Below are positions 1 to 5,314 of a DNA stretch of 7,477 bases, piece after piece. The stretch comes from Eubacteriales Family XIII. Incertae Sedis bacterium (lineage in GTDB: Bacteria; Bacillota; Clostridia; Peptostreptococcales; Anaerovoracaceae). Below the pieces are notes generated by a model. It was given only the letters and a program-made list of their open reading frames with translations, made no database searches and had not been told where the DNA came from. The DNA lies in the NCBI GenBank assembly GCA_031269205.1, contig JAISZM010000165.1, forward strand, positions 1 to 7,477, given 5' to 3'. Position 1 is the first letter of the stretch. Every line of letters begins with the position of its first letter. Position numbers and translations under genes: made by a program.

Positions 1-53
1 AAGTGGTGATCTCTGTTTGTGTCGTCCCGGAGTTATAAAGGGAGGACACGTAA

Positions 54-119
54 TTGATTAAGTCAGTCGTGATTGAGTCGGAAGAGAATTCAGAAGGAAG
101 TTCAGCTGTGGAGTGTTAA
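54..119 (+). other. Candidate 21-residue micro-ORF antisense to the glgC end
   Basis: On the plus strand an AAAGGGAGGA sequence (37-46), close to a consensus ribosome binding site, is followed after 7 nt by TTG and a short acidic frame (MIKSVVIESEENSEGSSAVEC) ending in TAA inside the glgC 3' end. Within it, TGATTAAGTC and TGATTGAGTC form a direct repeat 15 bp apart. It has a weak start codon, very short length and no homologue that I recognise. It could equally be chance, or the 101 bp beyond glgC may hold nothing translated. Confidence 0.15.
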
Positions 120-1283
120 CCAACGGACAACGGAAGCTCCGTTTCGTATGACGGCCTTCTTGCCGATGACGGCGATCTTGCGCGTGACATCCGCATAATC
201 CCCGATGCGGCACATCTTGCCGATCTTCACCTCCTCGTCGATAATGCTCATGTCGATGACGCTGCCCTCGCCTATCTCGCTCTCGGCCATGATGATGCTG
301 TCGCGCACAACCGCGCCCTTCGCGATCGTCACGCCGTTCGAAAGGATGCTGTTGATGACCGTGCCGTAGATGTAGCAACCCTCGCTGATCATGCTGTTCG
401 TTATCACCGCGCCCGCGTCCACGAAGTGCGGCGGCTCGTTCGGATTGCGCGACAGTATGCGCCACGGGTCGTCGTAGAGGTTCAGCGGCGGGTAGTCCTG
501 CAACAGTTCCATGTTCGCCTCCCACAGCGAGCGTATCGTGCCGACGTCCTTCCAGTAACCCGAGAACTCGTAGGCGAAAAGTCTCTCGCCGCCTTTCAGC
601 ATGGCGGGAATGATGTCCTTGCCGAAGTCGTTCGAGGAACCCTCCTTCGCCGCGTCGGCCTCGAGGTACTTCTTCAAAACGGGCCACGTAAAGACGTACA
701 CGCCCATCGACGCGAGATTGCTCTTGGGGTGCTCCGGCTTCTCCTCGAACTTGCGCACGCGCATATCCTTGTCCGTGTTCATGATGCCGAAGCGCGACGC
801 TTCCTCGATGGGGACGGGCAACACGGCTATCGTCGCGTCGGCCCGCTTCGCCCGGTGCTCGCGGATGAGCCAATCGTAATTCATCTTGTAGATGTGGTCA
901 CCCGACAGCACGACGAGCAACTCCGGATCGAACTGCTCGATGAAGTAGCTGTTCTGGTAGATGGCGTCGGCCGTGCCGCTGTACCACTTGCCCGCCTTGC
1001 CCTTGACGTACGGCGGCAGAACGAACGCGCCGCCCGTCATCGTATCGAGGTCCCACGGCGAGCCGTTCCCGATGTACGTGTTCAACTCGAGCGGTTGGTA
1101 CTGCGTCAGCACCCCCACCGCGTCGATGCCCGAGTGGACGCAGTTTGACAGCGGAAAGTCGATGATGCGGTACTTCCCACCGTAGGTGACGGCCGGCTTC
1201 GCGCGCTCGTAGGTGAGAACCCCGAGCCGGCTTCCCTGCCCGCCCGCGAGCAGCATGGCCACCGTCTTCTTCTTTCTGTACAT
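102..1283 (-). CDS. glgC: Glucose-1-phosphate adenylyltransferase (ADP-glucose pyrophosphorylase)
   Basis: This 393-residue enzyme makes ADP-glucose and pyrophosphate from ATP and glucose-1-phosphate, the committed step of bacterial glycogen synthesis in the cytoplasm. The N-terminal nucleotidyltransferase domain shows LLAGGQGSRLGVLT (11-24) followed by AKPAV, GGKYRIIDFPLSN (35-47), WYSGTADAIYQN (100-111), LSGDHIYKMNY (126-136) with catalytic Asp129, FEEKP (179-183) with the sugar-phosphate-binding Lys182, SNDFGKDIIP (217-226) and YWKDVGTI (243-250). Residues from about 286 to 385 are hexapeptide-like repeats of the left-handed beta-helix. Length matches the Bacillus-type family. The ATG is preceded by AAGGGGG ending 7 nt upstream. 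The last residues (RWLTLHS) do not look like a usual GlgC tail, so the extreme C-terminus may have drifted. It lies 232 bp after glgB and may have its own promoter. The stop is TGA. Confidence 0.97.
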   Translation of the reverse strand: MYRKKKTVAMLLAGGQGSRLGVLTYERAKPAVTYGGKYRIIDFPLSNCVHSGIDAVGVLTQYQPLELNTYIGNGSPWDLDTMTGGAFVLPPYVKGKAGKWYSGTADAIYQNSYFIEQFDPELLVVLSGDHIYKMNYDWLIREHRAKRADATIAVLPVPIEEASRFGIMNTDKDMRVRKFEEKPEHPKSNLASMGVYVFTWPVLKKYLEADAAKEGSSNDFGKDIIPAMLKGGERLFAYEFSGYWKDVGTIRSLWEANMELLQDYPPLNLYDDPWRILSRNPNEPPHFVDAGAVITNSMISEGCYIYGTVINSILSNGVTIAKGAVVRDSIIMAESEIGEGSVIDMSIIDEEVKIGKMCRIGDYADVTRKIAVIGKKAVIRNGASVVRWLTLHS

Positions 1284-1303
1284 GGCACTTCCCCCTTCCC
1301 CGC

Positions 1304-1323
1304 AAGTTTTTCAAAGAAAACTT
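1304..1323. repeat. 7-bp inverted repeat upstream of glgC
   Basis: AAGTTTT (1304-1310) and AAAACTT (1317-1323) are perfect inverted copies around a 6-nt loop, 21-40 bp before the glgC start codon. The stem is AT-rich and has no T-run after it in the glgC direction, so it does not look like a terminator. An operator or a weak leader hairpin is possible. Confidence 0.45.
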
Positions 1324-1339
1324 CGCGTTGAATTTTCCC

Positions 1340-1503
1340 TTCCGATAACTTTGCCCGTCAGTTTGTTCCGTGTCTTTTGCTTCCGATAATTTTGCCTGTC
1401 TGTTTGTTCCGTGCCTTTCCCTTCCGATAACTTTTCCTGTCTGTTTGTTCCGTGTCTTTCCTATCCGATAATTTTGCCTGTCTGTTTTTGTGTGCGTTTC
1501 CTT
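1340..1503. repeat. Four tandem copies of a 41-bp repeat between glgB and glgC
   Basis: Units begin at 1340, 1381, 1422 and 1463, an exact 41-bp period. On the plus strand each opens with TTCCGATAA (ATCCGATAA in the fourth), followed by a T-rich stretch, then CTGTCTGTTTG-like sequence, TTCCGTG and CTTT. The fourth copy has diverged most in its second half. Copies differ by roughly 3-8 bases, so they are old but clearly related. The array fills most of the 232-bp gap upstream of glgC and ends 57 bp before its start codon. It has no long reading frame and no spacer structure like CRISPR. A period of about four helical turns would place equivalent sites on the same DNA face, so a regulatory array is possible but not shown. 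Confidence 0.9.
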
Positions 1504-1509
1504 GCCGCT

Positions 1510-1518
1510 ATTGTATCA
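1510..1518 (-). promoter_or_regulatory. Candidate extended -10 promoter element for glgC
   Basis: On the minus strand the sequence TGATACAAT (TGnTACAAT, one mismatch from an extended -10) overlaps the distal glgB stop codon TGA. It would start a glgC message with a leader of about 220 nt containing all four 41-bp repeats. No convincing -35 hexamer sits at 17 nt, so this is a weak call. Confidence 0.25.
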
Positions 1519-1917
1519 CTTGCCGGCGTCGCGCGGGTTGAAACCGTAGTAGAGCGCGCAGAGCGGCGGGACGGACAGCGTGACCGCGTACGCGAGCCCG
1601 TTCAGTTCCTTCTTCTTCGCGCCCGCTCGCTTCTTCGCACGCGTCGCTCTCTTCCCGACGCCCGCTTCGCCGGCCTTCGCGACCGCACCTGCATCTGCCC
1701 CGCCGCCCGGACCGCCGACGCCATTCTCGCCCACCCCGCCGTCCGTCCCGCCGGCGCCATTCTCGCCCGTCCCGCCGCCCGGGCCGCCGGCGAAACGCTC
1801 ATCGCTCGAATCCAGCATGAGCGTCAGCGTTCCCGCTTCGGGCAGGGCGATGTCGTAGGTCTCGTGCGCCACGGGCGTGAAGTTGAATACGCATACGACG
1901 CGGTCGGCCTTCGCGCC
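1516..1917 (-). pseudogene. glgB: Detached C-terminal beta domain of GlgB, downstream of the in-frame stop
   Basis: Read in the same frame as glgB, the bases after the TAG give GAKADRVVCVFNFTPVAHET, then YDIALPEAGTLTLMLDSSDERFAGG and, at the end, LAYAVTLSVPPLCALYYGF. These match the FNFTPV...Y.I..P..G...LNSD...GG...LTLPPL order of the GlgB C-terminal beta domain. Between the two conserved blocks is a Gly-rich then Lys/Arg-rich stretch (about residues 597-657 of the full frame) where the family normally has a short loop. No ATG with a ribosome binding site starts this piece. The first possible initiator is a GTG inside a beta strand, so separate translation is unlikely. It is either untranslated remains after a recent nonsense mutation, a product of readthrough, or the result of a base error in the assembly. 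The frame ends in TGA at 1516-1518. Confidence 0.8.
1696..1767 (-). repeat. 36-bp tandem repeat (2 copies) coding a Gly-rich 12-residue unit in GlgB
   Basis: Two adjacent 36-bp units encode GENGAGGTDGGV and GENGVGGPGGGA. The preceding AGGPGGGT looks like the end of a further degenerate unit. The unit is a multiple of 3, so copy-number change would keep the reading frame. It lies in the loop between the two conserved blocks of the GlgB C-terminal domain. Confidence 0.8.
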
Positions 1918-3579
1918 CTAGCCCGGAGCGTATGTCCGAAGAAACGCGAACACGCTGTTCTCCCGATCCTCGACGTTCAGCCACGTGAAACCCTCCCAGC
2001 CGCCGTCGGCCGCGTGCAGGGCCTTCCTCCGCGCGTAGGCAGCGTTCAGCGCCGTGACCCACTCCTTCACGCCGCGATGCTTGTCGTAGCCGAGAAGCAA
2101 CCAATCGAGTTCCTTCTTGTAGTCCCACTCGATGAACTGCGCGAATTCGTCGCCCATGAACATGAGCTTCTTGCCGGGATGACCGAAGAGCCAGCCGAAC
2201 AGCACGCGCAGCGACGCGAACTTGCCGTCGTAGTCCCCGGCCATCTTGCCTATGAGCGAAGCCTTGCCGTGCACGACCTCGTCGTGCGAGTAAGCGAGTA
2301 TGTAGTTCTCGCTGAACGCGTAGTTCATCGAGAAGGTCATCTTGTCGTGGTTGCCGTGTCGGAAGTAGGGATCGGTCTTCAGGTAGTCGAGCGTGTCGTT
2401 CATGAAGCCCATGTTCCACTTGAACATGAAGCCGAGACCGCCGTCCTCGGGCGGCTTCGTCACGAGAGGGAAGGCCGTCGATTCCTCGGCCACGGTGAAG
2501 GCGCCCCGGTAGGTTCCGAGCACGGCTTTGTTGAATTTCTTCAGGAACTCGACGGCGTCGAGATCGATGTTGCCGCCGTCTTTGTTCGGGATGAACTCGG
2601 TGCGCCCGTAGTCGAGATAGAGCATGGAACTGACGGCGTCCACGCGCAGGCCGTCGAGGTGGTACTTGTCCATGAGCAGCATCGCGGCCGACACCAAGAA
2701 ACTCACGACCTCGGGACGCGCGTAGTTCAGGCTGTTCGTACCCCAGTGCGGGTGCTCGCGCCTGAGAGGGTTCTTGTGCTCGTAGAGCCACGTGCCGTCG
2801 AAGCGAGCGGGCCCGTGCGCGTCCTTTGGAAAGCCGCTCGGCACCCAGTCGACGATGACGCCGACGCCGGCTTTGTGCATGATGTCGACGAAATACATGA
2901 AATCCTGCGGCGTGCCAAAACGCGATGTTATCGCGTAGAAGCCCGTCACCTGATAGCCCCACGAACCGTCAAACGGATACTCGTTGACCGGCATGAGTTC
3001 GACGTGCGTGTAGCCTGTCTCCTTCACGTAGGCCGCGAGTTTGTCGGCCGTCTCGCGAAACGACGGGTATTCGTAGCCTTCGGGTACGCGCCATGAGCCG
3101 ATATGCAGCTCGTATATCGAGACGGGCTCCTTCAGGATGTTCCGCGTCGTACGCTTTCGCATCCATCCGCCGTCGCCCCACGAGTAGCCGTCGAGCGACC
3201 AGACCTTCGATGCGGTCGCCGGCGCCCGCTCGGCGTGGTAGGCGTACGGGTCGGCTTTGTCGACCACTTCCCCGTCCGCTCCCTCGATGCGATATTTGTA
3301 GTTGTCGCCGTCCTTCAGCCCCGCCACAAGACAGACCCATATCCCGTGATACTGTTCCATCGGATTTGCTGTTTCGTCCCATTCGCCGAAGTCGCCGACG
3401 ACGGAAACCTCGCGCGCGTTCGGCGCCCATACGGCGAACAGATGCGCGTCCGCGTCCCGGATGTACCTGCTTCCGAAGAAAGAATACGCGCGCGTGGAGT
3501 CGCCCGCGTAGAAGCGCTCTATTTCCGCGTCATACTCTTTACATACCCCGATCAGTTTCGGGTCGTTCGTCTCCGCCAT
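1918..3579 (-). CDS. glgB: 1,4-alpha-glucan branching enzyme, main part, ended early by an in-frame TAG
   Basis: GlgB cuts alpha-1,4-glucan chains and re-attaches them as alpha-1,6 branches during glycogen synthesis. From the ATG at 3579 this part is 553 residues. Residues about 34-110 form a CBM48 module (HLFAVWAPNAREVSVVGDF), followed by the GH13 barrel with region I DWVPSGF (244-250), region II GLRVDAV (nucleophile Asp314), region III TVAEEST (acid/base Glu365) and region IV YSHDEVVHG (Asp433). The catalytic triad is intact, but the region-I histidine (His340 in E. coli) is Gly249. A TAG at 1918-1920 ends the frame after RTYAPG. The same frame then continues with recognisable GlgB C-terminal sequence to 1516, so an intact gene would span 1516-3579 (687 codons plus stop). 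The ATG at 3579 is preferred over a TTG at 3585 because GGGGG ends 7 nt before the ATG but only 1 nt before the TTG. It starts 20 bp after mscL. Confidence 0.9.
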   Translation of the reverse strand: MAETNDPKLIGVCKEYDAEIERFYAGDSTRAYSFFGSRYIRDADAHLFAVWAPNAREVSVVGDFGEWDETANPMEQYHGIWVCLVAGLKDGDNYKYRIEGADGEVVDKADPYAYHAERAPATASKVWSLDGYSWGDGGWMRKRTTRNILKEPVSIYELHIGSWRVPEGYEYPSFRETADKLAAYVKETGYTHVELMPVNEYPFDGSWGYQVTGFYAITSRFGTPQDFMYFVDIMHKAGVGVIVDWVPSGFPKDAHGPARFDGTWLYEHKNPLRREHPHWGTNSLNYARPEVVSFLVSAAMLLMDKYHLDGLRVDAVSSMLYLDYGRTEFIPNKDGGNIDLDAVEFLKKFNKAVLGTYRGAFTVAEESTAFPLVTKPPEDGGLGFMFKWNMGFMNDTLDYLKTDPYFRHGNHDKMTFSMNYAFSENYILAYSHDEVVHGKASLIGKMAGDYDGKFASLRVLFGWLFGHPGKKLMFMGDEFAQFIEWDYKKELDWLLLGYDKHRGVKEWVTALNAAYARRKALHAADGGWEGFTWLNVEDRENSVFAFLRTYAPG

Positions 3580-3599
3580 ATCCAAGCCCCCGACGCGCG

Positions 3600-4061
3600 C
3601 TACCTGCCCGACTTCAGAAGGTCGCGTATCTCCGTGAGCAGTTCCACCTCTTTGCGAACGGCTTCCTTCTCCTCGGCCTCCTGTGCCTCAGCTTCCTTCG
3701 CCTTCTCTTCCTCCTCCTTCTTCTGCGCCGCGCGCAGTTTGTTGATAGCCTTAATGAGGATGAAGACCGCTATCGCCACGAGGAAGAAATTGACGACGGC
3801 GGCGATGAACATGCCGTACGTCACGTTCGAGCCGTTTATCGTCACGGCAAGACCCTCAAGACCCTTCGTGCTGAATATCGCCCCGACGAGAGGCATGATG
3901 AGGTCGTTTACGAACGATTGGACTATTGCGTTGAAGGCCGCGCCTATGACTACCGCGACCGCGAGGTCAAGCACATTGCCCCTGAACGCGAATTCCTTGA
4001 ACTCCTGAATCAGCCCCTTCTTTTTCTCAACCGCGTTTCCCGTACTCGCTTCTTCCGCCAT
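3600..4061 (-). CDS. mscL: Large-conductance mechanosensitive channel MscL
   Basis: This 153-residue protein matches MscL, the homopentameric inner-membrane pore that opens under high membrane tension and releases solutes on sudden osmotic downshift. The N-terminal amphipathic segment FKEFAFRGNVLDLAVAVVIG (21-40) runs into TM1 with the signature AAFNAIVQSFVNDLIMPLVG (41-60). The periplasmic loop is about 64-81, TM2 is YGMFIAAVVNFFLVAIAVFILI (82-103), and the C-terminal bundle helix ends in LLTEIRDLLK (141-150). A Glu/Lys/Ala-rich linker (about 112-138) makes it slightly longer than the E. coli protein (136 residues). The ATG has an AAAGGAG ribosome binding site 7 nt upstream. The gene starts 49 bp after the Ig-like gene and ends (TAG) 20 bp before glgB, so it is probably co-transcribed with both. 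Confidence 0.97.
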   Translation of the reverse strand: MAEEASTGNAVEKKKGLIQEFKEFAFRGNVLDLAVAVVIGAAFNAIVQSFVNDLIMPLVGAIFSTKGLEGLAVTINGSNVTYGMFIAAVVNFFLVAIAVFILIKAINKLRAAQKKEEEEKAKEAEAQEAEEKEAVRKEVELLTEIRDLLKSGR

Positions 4062-4068
4062 AGTCTCT

Positions 4069-4075
4069 CTCCTTT
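4069..4075 (-). promoter_or_regulatory. Ribosome binding site of mscL
   Basis: AAAGGAG lies 7 nt before the mscL ATG. The same 7-nt spacing recurs with a GGGGG core before glgC (1291-1295), glgB (3587-3591) and the Ig-like gene (5306-5310). This gives an internal standard for choosing starts in this genome and makes the absence of such a site at murE stand out. Confidence 0.75.
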
Positions 4076-4110
4076 CCCTTCCACCGCGCCGATGAGACGC
4101 CGATTCTATT

Positions 4111-5298
4111 CTACTCTATATCGTCCACAGAAAATGGTTTTTCCGGTTCACCATCGTCTTCGGCGGGAACGGCGGGAACGATTGGCGGGACGACCGGAGG
4201 CGCGGGCGGCGGCGTGGGTGGCACATCGTAGACCCTCGTGATCCTTTCGAACCGGTCGGCTTCGCTGTCGCGGTAACCCTTCTCATAGCCCCGCTCCATG
4301 AGTCGCTCTTTCTCTTCCCTCAGCGCCCTTTCACGCCTCGCCTCTTCACTCTGCTTTCGCGCCACGCGTTCGCGGCGCTCCTCCTCGACGCGGCGGCGCT
4401 TGCGGCCACTCGCGATGGCGATGAGGACGATGATGAGGACGACCACTATAGCGGCGAAGACGATTATGAGCATCAGCCCCGGACCCGTCTTCTCTTCGGC
4501 TACGCGGAAGTTGAGTTTTTGATCCTCGAGTTCAACCCTCTCGTCTGTGTCAGGGTTTTCATCGACGTACCTGACCGTCAATGTTATCTCCCCATCCTTT
4601 ATCACCTTCAGCGTGGCGCTCTCGTTTATATCGCCGCCATTCCGTATCGTAACGACGCCTTCGCTGCTCACGCGCCATTCGAACTTCCCGCTCATATTCG
4701 CGTTATCGGGATCGACCTTCACGGTCATGTGGAGTTCGTCGCCTATCTTCAGATCGTGCGTGGGCAGCAGTGCGTCCGCGGAGCTGAACTCCTCGACCGC
4801 CACCTTGAACGACAGAGGCTTGATGATCGGATCGGTCACGGATATGAGGATGGACGCTTTCGCCTCGCCGAGGGAAGCCGTGATCTCGGCTTTCCCGGCG
4901 GAAAGGGCGCGTACGCCCCCATCGGAGTCTACGGAGACGATGTCGTCGTCGCTCGAATCCCATCTCACGACCGCGCTGAGGTCAGCGCCCGTGACCTCGT
5001 AACGGATCGCGCCTTTGTCACCCACGTTCATGTCTTTCGGGTATCTGCTTATCTCTATGACGACGGGCTCCGACGGCGGAGCGTCGTCCACATCGTCGTC
5101 GGTCTCGGCGCCGTCGCCGCCGTCGTCGGTCTCGTCGGTGAGCTCCGGATCATCCAGTGTCGCGACCTGTACGGGTTCCGCGAAGCTGTCCGACACAACG
5201 ACGGCGAACCCTATGGCGACGGCCGCCACGACGAGCGACGCGCATATCACCAAGGCGATGATTCTCCGCCTCAATCCACGGTATTTTCCCTGTTTCAT
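4111..5298 (-). CDS. Membrane protein with two Ig-like (Big_2-type) domains, coiled coil and Pro-rich tail
   Basis: I do not recognise this 395-residue protein as a named family. Residues 1-12 are basic and are followed by a hydrophobic segment (13-35), which is a signal anchor or signal peptide. Then come an acidic linker (48-72), a first Ig-like beta domain of bacterial Big_2 style (about 79-156: VRWDSSDDDIVSVDSDGGV then SAGKAEITASLG), a second beta-rich domain (about 162-266), a second TM helix (275-297), a highly charged Arg/Glu coiled coil (299-337), a Tyr/Asp-rich segment, a proline-rich stretch (360-378) and an acidic end. The predicted topology is Ig domains outside, coiled coil and Pro-rich tail inside. 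The frame is open back to 5370, but the ATG at 5298 is chosen for its AAAGGGGG site 7 nt upstream and because it avoids overlapping murE. It lies 16 bp after murE and 49 bp before mscL, which suggests an envelope role; its function is unknown. Confidence 0.85.
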   Translation of the reverse strand: MKQGKYRGLRRRIIALVICASLVVAAVAIGFAVVVSDSFAEPVQVATLDDPELTDETDDGGDGAETDDDVDDAPPSEPVVIEISRYPKDMNVGDKGAIRYEVTGADLSAVVRWDSSDDDIVSVDSDGGVRALSAGKAEITASLGEAKASILISVTDPIIKPLSFKVAVEEFSSADALLPTHDLKIGDELHMTVKVDPDNANMSGKFEWRVSSEGVVTIRNGGDINESATLKVIKDGEITLTVRYVDENPDTDERVELEDQKLNFRVAEEKTGPGLMLIIVFAAIVVVLIIVLIAIASGRKRRRVEEERRERVARKQSEEARRERALREEKERLMERGYEKGYRDSEADRFERITRVYDVPPTPPPAPPVVPPIVPAVPAEDDGEPEKPFSVDDIE

Positions 5299-5305
5299 CT
5301 TTACG

Positions 5306-5313
5306 CCCCCTTT
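5306..5313 (-). promoter_or_regulatory. Ribosome binding site that fixes the start of the Ig-like gene
   Basis: AAAGGGGG ends 7 nt before the ATG at 5298, just after the murE stop codon (TGA, 5315-5317). Upstream in-frame ATGs at 5370 and 5337 lie inside murE. The start at 5298 also places the basic N-terminus directly before the first hydrophobic helix. Confidence 0.7.
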
Positions 5314-5314
5314 A

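Noticed and set aside
58..873. 271-codon minus-strand frame overlapping glgC
   Set aside because: It is an out-of-frame shadow of glgC, rich in Arg and His, while the glgC frame carries every family motif.
1304..1323. Rho-independent terminator before glgC
   Set aside because: The stem is only 7 bp and AT-rich, and in the transcription direction it is followed by GCGGGG rather than a T-run.
1340..1503. CRISPR array
   Set aside because: The units are directly adjacent with no unique spacers, they have drifted from each other, and there are no cas genes.
1918..1920. Genome-wide TAG reassignment or pyrrolysine/selenocysteine-type recoding
   Set aside because: mscL, the Ig-like gene and purD all end in TAG at normal family positions. 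Selenocysteine uses TGA, and no conserved recoding hairpin was seen after the codon.
1411..3096. 561-codon open frame on the plus strand
   Set aside because: It lies antisense to glgB and the repeat array. Its Arg/Val/His/Glu-rich composition is typical of a shadow frame in GC-rich DNA, and no family motif is visible.
3583..3585. TTG start for glgB
   Set aside because: The GGGGG ribosome binding site ends 1 nt before it, while the ATG at 3579 has the same 7-nt spacing as the other genes.
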